Assembly (NCBI GenBank): GCA_964386005.1
Contig: CAYLSB010000008.1
Coordinates: 1-64,000 of the forward strand
DNA: 64,000 nt
Reading direction: 5' to 3'
Source: FEN-1350 sp964386005
GTDB lineage: Bacteria > Planctomycetota > Phycisphaerae > Sedimentisphaerales > Anaerohalosphaeraceae
Under the pieces are notes generated by a model. The model was not told the DNA's origin, did not search any database, and worked only from the letters and a program-made list of their open reading frames with translations. Of this stretch, positions 26,772-34,384 are shown piece by piece. The position numbers and the translations under genes were made by a program. Position 1 is the stretch's first letter, and every line of letters starts with the position of its first letter.

Positions 26772-27149
26772 TCAGCGTTTCAACTTGGCCCCGAGCACGC
26801 TGAGAAGACGATTGGGCGTGACCGGTTTCTGGAACACTCCGCTGAAACCCAGTTGGGTGTAGTCGGTGGTCTGGCTCATGCCGTCGCCGGCGCCGCTGAG
26901 GAGGAATACGGGAGCGGTGTTATTCAGAAGCTTCATTTCCTTGACGAAGTTGGCTCCGGCATCGACCTCTTCCATCATCAAATCCACGAGGATCAGATCG
27001 GGCTTGGTCTCTTTGTACTTCTTCAAGCCCTCCTCGGCGGTGTGGGCTTCGACCATGACATAGTTGTTGGCCTCCAACAGGGTGCGGATGGCCTGACAAA
27101 AATCCACGTCGTCATCAATCGCCAGGATTACGAATTTTCCATTCTGCAT
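26772..27149 (-). CDS. Single-domain response regulator (receiver only)
   Basis: 125 aa, a complete receiver domain without an output domain. The acidic pocket is D12-D14 (AIDDDVD), the phospho-acceptor D56 (LILVDLMME), the conserved Ser in FLLSGAG, and the Lys in FQKPV. It starts 30 bp after the hydrogenase protease stop with GGGAGA upstream, and sits before the operon terminator, so it is very likely co-transcribed with hox. It may relay a signal to another protein or tune a histidine kinase; no kinase is in the window. Confidence 0.88.
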   Translation of the reverse strand: MQNGKFVILAIDDDVDFCQAIRTLLEANNYVMVEAHTAEEGLKKYKETKPDLILVDLMMEEVDAGANFVKEMKLLNNTAPVFLLSGAGDGMSQTTDYTQLGFSGVFQKPVTPNRLLSVLGAKLKR

Positions 27150-27179
27150 CGTTCTGTCTCCCTTGATGTATAAAACCCT

Positions 27180-27683
27180 TTACCGACTTTTCCCGAGGCG
27201 GCCGGCTCGAACCTCCGCCGACAGGAATTCTATCGCCTTGCCCAGATTTTGTCCAGCCCTCTCGGTCAGTTGCGAGTCAAACGGCTCGAAACCGTATCCG
27301 CGAATGGCCAATGTATAGGCGGCCGTTTTGGCGTCGAACAATTCGACCGCCAGCCCCAGCACGGCTTTCGGCTGGATGCTGTGCGTGCTGAAACTCACGT
27401 TTGCCGCCGGCTCGATCCGCTCGAAGGTGAACGGTTCGGCCGCATCCACCGAGGCATCCACGAAGACGACCGCATCGTATTCAGCAATCGTGGCGGCATC
27501 TTCGACGGTCAACTGATAATTCGAATCCACCATTACCCCGGGCAGGTCCATTTTTTCGAATGCTTCTGCCAAGGCCGGGCCCAATCCGTCGTCTTGGCGG
27601 TTCGGATTGCCGTAGCCGAACACCAGGACTCGGTCGGCGGATCTATTGCGACCGGCTGTCAATGAGCTTGCCTTCGGCATCAT
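27180..27683 (-). CDS. hoxW: [NiFe]-hydrogenase maturation protease (HoxW/HyaD family)
   Basis: 167 aa. The family signature VLVFGYGNPNRQDDGLGPALA carries the Asp that senses nickel; D in VFVDASVD and His in STHSIQP complete the usual Ni-binding set. The enzyme removes the C-terminal peptide of the large subunit after Ni insertion. The substrate is the neighbouring HoxH, which keeps such a peptide (24 residues after the DPCLSCATH motif). The gene overlaps the end of hoxH by 41 bp, so translation is coupled; a start later than ATG 27683 is possible because the core begins near residue 18. Confidence 0.85.
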   Translation of the reverse strand: MMPKASSLTAGRNRSADRVLVFGYGNPNRQDDGLGPALAEAFEKMDLPGVMVDSNYQLTVEDAATIAEYDAVVFVDASVDAAEPFTFERIEPAANVSFSTHSIQPKAVLGLAVELFDAKTAAYTLAIRGYGFEPFDSQLTERAGQNLGKAIEFLSAEVRAGRLGKSR

Positions 27684-29085
27684 ACAGGTTGACCGTCAAC
27701 GGCATCTGCCCGAGGGCATGCGTGGCGCATGACAGGCACGGATCATACGCCCGGATGGCGATCTCAATATGATTCAACAGCCCTTCGGTGATCTCTTTTC
27801 CGCTGAGATCATCCCTGGCCACCTTTTCAACGGCGCGGTTCATCGGCTCGTTGTTGCTGGTCGTGGACACAATCAAGTTGGCCATCGTCACCTGGTCATC
27901 CTTATTGACGCGGTAATGATGGAACAAGGTGCCGCGCGGGGCCTCGACGATACCGACGGCTTCTTCGCGGCGTTTGCCGGTCACGACCAGATCCTTGCCC
28001 TGCAGGTCCTTGTCGTTCAGCAAGTTCCGAATGACCTCGATGGAATGCAGGTTTTCAATCATTCGTGCCCAGTGATACGCCAGGGTCACGTTGTTGGGTT
28101 TGCCCTGAGTCAGAGCCATGAATTCCTTGCGTTCGGCTTCGGCCAGCGGGGTGTCGATGGAGGTACAGGTGTTGACGCGGGCCAGAGGACCGACGCGATA
28201 CCAACCCTTTTCCGGGCCGATCGATCGGATGAACGGGAATTTCATATAGGACCAGCTTCGCACTTCTTCGGCGATGTATTTGACGTAGTCCTGATTATCC
28301 ACCTGATCGAAGATCACCTTGCCCTCGGAGTCGATGGCTTTGAGTACGCCGTTGTAGAAATCCATTTCTCCGTTTTTGCGGACGATGCTGAGATGGTTCG
28401 AATCAAACGAGCCGAATGGGGCAAGTTTGTCAAGATGCTGAACCGTGTAGTCCCTGGCGATCTTGAGAGCGCTCTGTCCCCAGGCGACCATCTGCTCGAT
28501 ATCCTTCAGGAAACCGTCGCGTTCCTCGATGGAGAGATTCTTGTTGACGCCGCCGGGGATAGCGCCGGTGCCGTGGATCTTTTTGCCGGCGGTGGCCTTG
28601 ATGAGTTCCTGGCCGTACTTTCGCATCAGAACGCCCTGCTTGGCCAGTTCGGGATACTTTTTGGCTACGCCGATGATATTACGGATGGCGGGATCGGCCT
28701 CGAAGCCGAACAGAAGATCCGGCGAAACCAGATGGAAAAAGTGCAGGGTATGCGACTGGAACATCTGGGCATAATGCATCAGGCGGCGGATCTTCTCGGC
28801 CGTGGGCGTCAGCTTCGTGACCCCTACGATCAGGTCCATCGCTTTGGCGGCGGCGAGATGATGACTGACCGGACAGATGCCGCAAAGCCGCTGCACCAGC
28901 ACGGGCACTTCCCAGAAGGGCCGACCCTGGATGAACCGCTCAAAGCCGCGGAACTCGACGATGTGCAAGCGGGCCTGCTTCACCTGATTTTTTTCATCCA
29001 GAAGAATGGATACTTTGCCGTGGCCTTCGACGCGGGTCACCGGCTCGATGATAATCCGTTTGGAATCGCTCATGGTATTCGACAT
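27643..29085 (-). CDS. hoxH: NAD-linked [NiFe]-hydrogenase large subunit HoxH
   Basis: 480 aa from ATG 29085 (GGGGG 5 nt upstream; an in-frame ATG at 29097 is the alternative). Catalytic NiFe ligands are complete: RLCGICPVSHH (L1) near residue 60 and DPCLSCATHALGQMPL (L2) at the C-terminus, with a cleavable 24-residue extension after His. IIEPVTRVEGHGKV is the classic N-terminal motif. Length and partner subunits (HoxF, HoxU, HoxY) place it in group 3d, the bidirectional cytoplasmic NAD(H)-coupled hydrogenases. It oxidises H2 to reduce NAD+, or disposes of electrons as H2. It starts 15 bp after hoxY. Confidence 0.93.
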   Translation of the reverse strand: MSNTMSDSKRIIIEPVTRVEGHGKVSILLDEKNQVKQARLHIVEFRGFERFIQGRPFWEVPVLVQRLCGICPVSHHLAAAKAMDLIVGVTKLTPTAEKIRRLMHYAQMFQSHTLHFFHLVSPDLLFGFEADPAIRNIIGVAKKYPELAKQGVLMRKYGQELIKATAGKKIHGTGAIPGGVNKNLSIEERDGFLKDIEQMVAWGQSALKIARDYTVQHLDKLAPFGSFDSNHLSIVRKNGEMDFYNGVLKAIDSEGKVIFDQVDNQDYVKYIAEEVRSWSYMKFPFIRSIGPEKGWYRVGPLARVNTCTSIDTPLAEAERKEFMALTQGKPNNVTLAYHWARMIENLHSIEVIRNLLNDKDLQGKDLVVTGKRREEAVGIVEAPRGTLFHHYRVNKDDQVTMANLIVSTTSNNEPMNRAVEKVARDDLSGKEITEGLLNHIEIAIRAYDPCLSCATHALGQMPLTVNLYDAEGKLIDSRSQ

Positions 29086-29100
29086 GCGAACCCCCATTGG

Positions 29101-29646
29101 TTAATCGTATTTGATCAGTTCGTAAGGAAGCTCCATGGGCTTGTTGGTCAACAGGGCCACCAGAGCTTTCCAGATCGTATCCGCCGACGGAGGACAGCCG
29201 GGCAGGAAATAATCGACTTTGACGATGTGATGACACGGATATACCTTGTTCAGCAACAGCGGGATTTCCTTGTCATTGGGTACGACCCCGCCGGGATTAT
29301 ACACGGTGGGACCATTCATGTAGGCCTCGTCCATGCACTCCTTCAGCGGGATATTGTTTCGCATCGCGGGGATCCCGCCATCGACGGCACAATCGCCCAG
29401 CGAGATCAGGATGTCGCAGTGCTTGCGAAAGTCCTGGAGATTGTGCACGTTTTCCTCGTTGCAGCAGCCGCCCTCGATCAGGCCGACGGCGCAACGACCG
29501 GTAAACTTCTTGATGTCATCGACGGGCGACTTGTCGAAATCCACCAGTTCGATGAGATCCAAAATCCGCTCGTCGATATCGAGGATCGACATGTGACATC
29601 CAAAACAACCCGCCAGCGATGCCGTTGCTACTTTTGGTTTTGCCAT
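29101..29646 (-). CDS. hoxY: [NiFe]-hydrogenase small subunit HoxY
   Basis: 181 aa, short without a Tat signal or extra clusters, as in cytoplasmic group 3 enzymes. Ligands of the proximal [4Fe-4S] cluster are visible: GCFGCH (C14, C17), LGDCAVDG and FLPGCPPSADTIW; EGGCCNEEN adds further cysteines. It transfers electrons between the NiFe centre in HoxH and the diaphorase module (HoxU/HoxF). It lies 11 bp after hoxU and 15 bp before hoxH, clearly one operon. Confidence 0.92.
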   Translation of the reverse strand: MAKPKVATASLAGCFGCHMSILDIDERILDLIELVDFDKSPVDDIKKFTGRCAVGLIEGGCCNEENVHNLQDFRKHCDILISLGDCAVDGGIPAMRNNIPLKECMDEAYMNGPTVYNPGGVVPNDKEIPLLLNKVYPCHHIVKVDYFLPGCPPSADTIWKALVALLTNKPMELPYELIKYD

Positions 29647-29657
29647 GGGGGATTCCT

Positions 29658-30374
29658 TTACTTACAGGCGTTTCGACGGGCCTCGATATCGGACCCGATG
29701 GGTTTGTGATCAAATTTGCGCCGGCCGACCGGGACGGCATAACCGACGCGTTTCTTGAGGATGGATCCGACCGGACAGGCATCGGCGGCCTTGTCGCGGA
29801 CATCCATGTTGGTGTCGGCGAGCCGCGCCTCGGCGTTGACGGCGACGCGCTTGTGCGATCCGCGGCCGACAAATTCAAAGGCGGTCTTGCCGTCCAGATC
29901 CCGCGAAGCCCGAACACACCGGCCGCACAGGATGCAGCGATTGCGATCGACGAAAATATCCGGATGGGAAGCATCGACGTCGCGGTCGGGAAACATGAAC
30001 GGATACTTCGGCGCCGTGATACCCAGCCGATAGGCCAGCGCCTGCAATTCGCAGTTGCCGCTTTTTTCGCAGAACATGCAGAAGTGATTGCCTTCGACGA
30101 AGAGCATATCGACAAGATTGCGCCGAAGGTTGTTCAGTTCCGGCGTATTGTTTTCGACGATCATATCCTGAGACGCCGGCTGGGTACAGGCCGATTGGGG
30201 ACGTCCGTTGCAGATGACGGTACACATGCGACAACTGCCGTGCGGAATCAGTCCATCCATGTTGCATAACCGCGGAATATAGATTCCCGCCTCATCCGCG
30301 ATCTGCAGGATGGTCTGGCCTTTTTTACCCTTGACCTGAACCCCGTCAATGGTGAATGTAATTTCCTGGCTCAT
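29658..30374 (-). CDS. hoxU: Hydrogenase/diaphorase iron-sulfur subunit HoxU (NuoG N-terminal-like)
   Basis: 238 aa. N-terminal plant-type [2Fe-2S] ferredoxin domain (cysteines in RLCNMDGL, GSCRMCTV and SACTQP), a NuoG-type His-Cys3 [4Fe-4S] segment (HFCMFCEKSGNCELQ), then a C-terminal CxxCxxC-type cluster (RCILCGRCVR) with the fourth Cys in ACPVGSI. It forms the electron wire between the flavin subunit HoxF and HoxY. The length matches characterised HoxU. It is 16 bp after hoxF. Confidence 0.92.
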   Translation of the reverse strand: MSQEITFTIDGVQVKGKKGQTILQIADEAGIYIPRLCNMDGLIPHGSCRMCTVICNGRPQSACTQPASQDMIVENNTPELNNLRRNLVDMLFVEGNHFCMFCEKSGNCELQALAYRLGITAPKYPFMFPDRDVDASHPDIFVDRNRCILCGRCVRASRDLDGKTAFEFVGRGSHKRVAVNAEARLADTNMDVRDKAADACPVGSILKKRVGYAVPVGRRKFDHKPIGSDIEARRNACK

Positions 30375-30390
30375 GGGCTATCCTTGTCTG

Positions 30391-32211
30391 TTAGTGGTTA
30401 TAGATGACCGACTTGCGACCGGTAATCGTTTCGGCGGCATGGAGGGCCTGGTGGATGTCAAACGTCGCGATCATGCCGTCGGTTCTCGGTTTGACGCGGG
30501 CTTCGTAGATCGGCCGGAAATTCTTTAACGTCGTCAGCACCGGATTGGCCGAAGTCTGGCCCAGACCGCATCGGCTGGCGATCTTGATCGTTTCGCCGAG
30601 TTCCTTTAGATAGTCCAGATCGGTCGGCTCGCCCTTGCCCTGCAGGATTTTGCTGACTCGATCCCGAAGCAACACGTTGCCGACGCGGCACGGCGTGCAA
30701 TATCCGCAGCTTTCTTCAATGAAAAACTCCAGATATTGATGCACAATATCCAGCAAATCTCGATCGGGTCCGAAAACAACCACGGCCCCCCCGGTACCGA
30801 TGTCATCATAACAGATCATGCGGTCATACTCCTTCGGGCCGATAAATTGCCCCGACGGTCCGCCGATCAAAACGGCCTGCGCGTCTTCGCCGCCGACTTC
30901 CCGGAGAAGATCGCAGACTTTCATGCCGAACGGGAATTCATACACGCCCGGACCCGTACAATCACCGCTGACGCTGAGCAGCTTGGTGCTCGGCGTTCCC
31001 TTGGAACCGATCTCGGCGAACCACGCAGCGCCCTTTTCCATAATACGAGCGGCGCAGCATAAGGTTTCGACATTATTGACGGAAGTGGGATTTCCCAGGT
31101 AGCCCTTTTGAGCCGGGAAGGGTGGGCGATTTTTGGGATCGCCGCGGAGGCCCTCGCAGGAGCTGATGAGGGCGGTTTCTTCGCCGCATATATACGCTCC
31201 GGCGCCGATCTGAATCCGGATATCGAAGTTGAAACCTTTCTTGCCGAGGATGTCCTTGCCGAGCAAGCCGTTTGCGCGGCGGTCGGCCAGCGTTTTTTCA
31301 AGAAAGGCCAGCAGGTATTTGTATTCGCCTCGAAGGTAGAGGATGCCGTTTTCGGCGCCGATGGCATAACCGGCAACGGCCATCCCTTCAAACAACAGAT
31401 GAGCACGCTCGGTGAGGATGACACGATCCTTGAATGTGCCCGGTTCTCCCTCGTCGGCGTTGCAAATGATGTATTTATGTGCGCCTTCCGAGCCGCGGGT
31501 AAATTCCCATTTCATCCCGGCCGGAAAACCCGCACCGCCGCGGCCGCGAAGCCGTGCGGTTTTGATCTCGCGTATCACTTCCACCGGGCTCATGGCCAGC
31601 GCGTTTTTCAACCCCGGGGCCTTGAACGAATCATGGTCGGAAAAGATTACCGGGCCTTTTTTGCGGATGCCGTTGTGAACCATGGAACGAACCAGCTCGT
31701 GAGCGTTGTTGCCGTCGCCGAGCCGGTGCGTGATCTTCCTGGGATCGCCGTGCTTTTTCAACTCGCGAACGATATCGCGTGCTTTGTCGGTCGAAAGGTA
31801 GGTGAATACCTCATCATTGATCAGGGCCGCCGGCGCCTGATCACACATTCCGATACAGGGGGCGTATTCCAGCGTGATTTTGCCGTCCGGAGTCGTTTGC
31901 CCAAAACCGATACCCAATTCCTCGATGAAGGCCCTGGCCACGGCATCGACGCCGTACATCTTATCGACGATATCGTTGCACAAACGGATGATGACTTTGC
32001 CCTTGGGCCGGCGAGATAAAAAGGCGTAAAAGGATGACGCGCTTTCGACCTCGACCCGATGGCAATGGACCTGGGCGGCGATCAGGTCGATGGCTTCCGA
32101 CGAGACACAGCCCAGCCGCTGCTGGACCTGGGTGATGATGTCCATCATCCGGGTACGATCACAATTGACGGATCGGCAGATCTCCTGGACTACGGTTTTG
32201 ATTTCGCTCAT
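30391..32211 (-). CDS. hoxF: Hydrogenase diaphorase subunit HoxF with fused HoxE-like N-terminal domain
   Basis: 606 aa. Residues about 1-160 are a NuoE/HoxE thioredoxin-like domain; the rest is NuoF-like, with the FMN/NADH site RGRGGAGFPAGMKW, NADEGEPGTFKDR, the ESCGYCTPCRVG cluster motif and a final Cys in SRCGLGQ. It exchanges electrons with NAD(H). The fusion and length are like the roughly 600-aa HoxF of soluble NAD-reducing hydrogenases. In the HoxE part only three cluster cysteines are seen (RLCNDIVD and CIGMC); the partner at C-x4-C is Asp. It is first in the hox operon, with AAAGGTGATCC before ATG 32211, and divergent from rex. Confidence 0.93.
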   Translation of the reverse strand: MSEIKTVVQEICRSVNCDRTRMMDIITQVQQRLGCVSSEAIDLIAAQVHCHRVEVESASSFYAFLSRRPKGKVIIRLCNDIVDKMYGVDAVARAFIEELGIGFGQTTPDGKITLEYAPCIGMCDQAPAALINDEVFTYLSTDKARDIVRELKKHGDPRKITHRLGDGNNAHELVRSMVHNGIRKKGPVIFSDHDSFKAPGLKNALAMSPVEVIREIKTARLRGRGGAGFPAGMKWEFTRGSEGAHKYIICNADEGEPGTFKDRVILTERAHLLFEGMAVAGYAIGAENGILYLRGEYKYLLAFLEKTLADRRANGLLGKDILGKKGFNFDIRIQIGAGAYICGEETALISSCEGLRGDPKNRPPFPAQKGYLGNPTSVNNVETLCCAARIMEKGAAWFAEIGSKGTPSTKLLSVSGDCTGPGVYEFPFGMKVCDLLREVGGEDAQAVLIGGPSGQFIGPKEYDRMICYDDIGTGGAVVVFGPDRDLLDIVHQYLEFFIEESCGYCTPCRVGNVLLRDRVSKILQGKGEPTDLDYLKELGETIKIASRCGLGQTSANPVLTTLKNFRPIYEARVKPRTDGMIATFDIHQALHAAETITGRKSVIYNH

Positions 32212-32332
32212 GGATCACCTTTCCCTAAACGTTGATACCTCGTCCTTACTTCGAGTGACACACCGTCGGTCGGCATCGCCCATCGACGGCGCTCGGCCCG
32301 ACACGATTTCACGAAGGCCGATTCAGGGCGAT

Positions 32333-32361
32333 ATTGTACCGAACCGAGGATAATGCAACAA
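32333..32361 (-). promoter_or_regulatory. Candidate hox operon promoter
   Basis: On the minus strand, TTGTTG (32361-32356), a 17-nt spacer and TACAAT (32338-32333, 5/6 match to -10). It lies about 120 nt upstream of hoxF, just downstream of the Rex-like site at 32378-32395. Motif match only. Confidence 0.5.
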
Positions 32362-32377
32362 GAAAAAATCCGCAAAA

Positions 32378-32395
32378 TCGAGAATATTTTCACGA
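32378..32395 (-). promoter_or_regulatory. Candidate Rex operator, hox side
   Basis: On the minus strand TCGTGAAAATATTCTCGA, a near-palindrome (two mismatched pairs) resembling the Rex consensus TTGTGAA-N4-TTCACAA. It sits 17 nt upstream of the candidate hox -35 and shares its left half with the site at 32564. Rex is encoded next door. Confidence 0.55.
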
Positions 32396-32563
32396 ACTAA
32401 GGGCTCCTGTCGCCGACATTTTTGTGGTCCTTTCCGTTTGTCGAAAGGGACGAATCGGTTCAAATTGCCAAACCGCGACAGGATTCGTCAATAAAAAATT
32501 TCAAAAAACTTCTCTTGCCCTCTTTTCATTCTTGGGGAATCGAGTAGAATCACCCATTGAAAT

Positions 32564-32581
32564 TCGTGATAAATATAACGA
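32564..32581 (+). promoter_or_regulatory. Candidate Rex operator, rex side
   Basis: TCGTGATAAATATAACGA, a near-palindrome with the same TCGTGA start and AATAT centre as the site at 32378-32395. It lies about 105 nt before the rex start, which would allow autoregulation. The rest of the 475-bp region 32212-32686 shows no gene. Confidence 0.5.
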
Positions 32582-32686
32582 TTTGAATCCAGGATCGTTC
32601 CGGGGCGAGTATCCGGAATCGATCGAAACGGACTCGGAAACCGCAATGAATCCTTTGTACAATCCGCCGATCCATCGGGAGAGAGG

Positions 32687-33352
32687 ATGAAAGCTTCCTC
32701 TTCAATTGCGATTCGACGTCGCCCAAGGCCGCTCGATGCGATGCTGCCCCGCAGTGTGATCGAACGGCTGATGCATTATTATATCTGTCTGTGCAAGTAC
32801 GATCCCAAGATCGAGTGGATCTCCAGTTCACAACTGGGAGGGCAGTTTCGGGTTGACGATACCCAGGTCCGCAAGGACCTGGCCATGATCGGAGTCAAGG
32901 GCCGCCCCAACACGGGCTTCCGCCGCGATGAGATTCTTGAAAGCATCCGTCGTTTTCTCGGCCTCGGTCGCAACCTGAATGCCGTTGTTGTCGGCAGCGG
33001 CCGACTCGGCAGCGCGCTGGTGGCGTACCGCGACTTCCGAGAACTGGGGCTCAACATCCTCGGGTTGTTCGACAATGATCCCGAGAAGATCGGCCAATTC
33101 ATCGCCGGACGCAAAATCCTGCCGACGAGCCGGATGAAAACCTTCATCCGCCGCCACAAAGTCAAAGTCGCCATTCTCGCCTGTCCCGTGTATGTCGCCC
33201 AGATTCTTGCGTATGAACTTGTCGAGGCCGGCGTACAGGCGATATGGAATTTTTCGCCGACGACCCTGCGGATACCCCACGATGTCTTCGTCCGTAACGA
33301 ACATATCTCCATCGGACTGGGCGAAATCGCTTTCCACCTGATGACATCCTGA
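32687..33352 (+). CDS. rex: Redox-sensing transcriptional repressor Rex
   Basis: 221 aa. N-terminal winged-helix domain (LPRSVIERLMHYYICL, ISSSQLGGQFRVDDTQVRKDLA) and a C-terminal Rossmann domain with VVVGSGRLGSALVAYRDF for NAD(H), followed by GLFDNDPEKIG and a C-terminal domain-swap helix. Rex binds DNA when NADH is low and is released by NADH. Being divergent from the NAD-linked hydrogenase, it probably controls hox in line with the NADH/NAD+ ratio; the two candidate operators support this. ATG 32687 is very close to a GGGAGAGAGG ribosome site. Confidence 0.92.
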   Translation: MKASSSIAIRRRPRPLDAMLPRSVIERLMHYYICLCKYDPKIEWISSSQLGGQFRVDDTQVRKDLAMIGVKGRPNTGFRRDEILESIRRFLGLGRNLNAVVVGSGRLGSALVAYRDFRELGLNILGLFDNDPEKIGQFIAGRKILPTSRMKTFIRRHKVKVAILACPVYVAQILAYELVEAGVQAIWNFSPTTLRIPHDVFVRNEHISIGLGEIAFHLMTS

Positions 33353-33388
33353 TCATCCCCCTCGGTATCTTCATGAACCTGTAAGGCC

Positions 33389-33417
33389 TTGCGATATTCT
33401 GAATCCTATGATATAGT
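33389..33417 (+). promoter_or_regulatory. Candidate sigma-70-type promoter of dapF
   Basis: TTGCGA (33389-33394, 4/6), a 17-nt spacer, TATAGT (33412-33417, 5/6). Only 20 nt separate the -10 box from the dapF start, leaving a very short leader with its AAAGGG ribosome site. Confidence 0.5.
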
Positions 33418-33437
33418 GATTTCGAAAGGGATTGTTT

Positions 33438-34313
33438 ATGCGTTTTACGAAAATGCAAGGTCTGGGCAATGACTATGTGTATGTCGATTGCTTTTCGGAG
33501 CGGGTGGAAAATCCCGTCGATCTGGCCGTGCGCATCAGCGACCGCCACTTCGGGGTCGGTTCCGACGGTCTGATATTGATCTGCCCTTCGACCGTGGCCG
33601 ACGCCCGGATGCGGATGTTCAACGCCGACGGTTCTGAATCCCAGATGTGCGGCAACGGCCTTCGCTGCGTGGCCAAGTATATTTTCGACCATCGCCTCGT
33701 CGATGCCGGAACGCACTTGTCACTGCCGGGCCAAAGGACCTTCGAGGCCTCGCTTCGCATCGAGACCGGCCGGGGGATCCTCACAGTGGGTCTTGAGACA
33801 GGATCGGACGACAGGGCTCATCGCGTCTGCGTCAACATGGGCCGGCCGATTCTGCAATCCAGTCAAATTCCGGTAAACATCGATGCACAGCAAGTCGTCG
33901 ATGAGCCATTTTCGACCGAGGAATTCTCGGGGAATATGACTTGTGTTTCCATGGGCAATCCTCACGCGATCTTTTTCGTTGAGGATCTGGCCGCCGTGGA
34001 TCTGGATTGTCTGGGTCCGCTCATTGAGCATCACCCGTTATTTCCCGAACGGATCAACGTCCATTTCGTCGCGGTCGATCATCCGTCGGAACTAACCGTT
34101 CGGACATGGGAACGCGGCAGTGGAATCACGCTGGCCTGCGGGACCGGCGCCTGCGCCTGCGCCGTCGCGGGAGTATTGAATGGATTGTGTCAGCGGGTTA
34201 TCAAGACCCACTTGCCCGGTGGAACGCTCGACATCAACTGGTCCGAGCAGGACGATTGCGTTTATATGACCGGTCCGGCCGTGGAAGTTTTCTCAGGCGA
34301 TTGGCCCGATTGA
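33438..34313 (+). CDS. dapF: Diaminopimelate epimerase
   Basis: 291 aa. Both catalytic cysteines are in their signatures: MCGNGLRCVA (about residue 73) and LACGTGACACAVAG (about residue 235). GLGNDYVYVD at the start and SMGNPHAIFF are also conserved. It interconverts LL- and meso-diaminopimelate for lysine and peptidoglycan synthesis. A DAP pathway is of interest in a planctomycete because peptidoglycan was long thought absent there. ATG 33438 has AAAGGG 7 nt upstream. It appears to be a single-gene unit between rex and the GH36 gene. Confidence 0.95.
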   Translation: MRFTKMQGLGNDYVYVDCFSERVENPVDLAVRISDRHFGVGSDGLILICPSTVADARMRMFNADGSESQMCGNGLRCVAKYIFDHRLVDAGTHLSLPGQRTFEASLRIETGRGILTVGLETGSDDRAHRVCVNMGRPILQSSQIPVNIDAQQVVDEPFSTEEFSGNMTCVSMGNPHAIFFVEDLAAVDLDCLGPLIEHHPLFPERINVHFVAVDHPSELTVRTWERGSGITLACGTGACACAVAGVLNGLCQRVIKTHLPGGTLDINWSEQDDCVYMTGPAVEVFSGDWPD

Positions 34314-34384
34314 TTTTTTCAAGGACTCCGATCCCTTTTATGTGATTTGAATGATTGTTATCATCCGCAACCGGGAACGATACT

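Noticed and set aside
27769..29709. 646-codon plus-strand open frame opposite hoxH and hoxY
   Set aside because: Both hydrogenase subunits on the minus strand have complete metal-binding motifs; the antisense frame has none.
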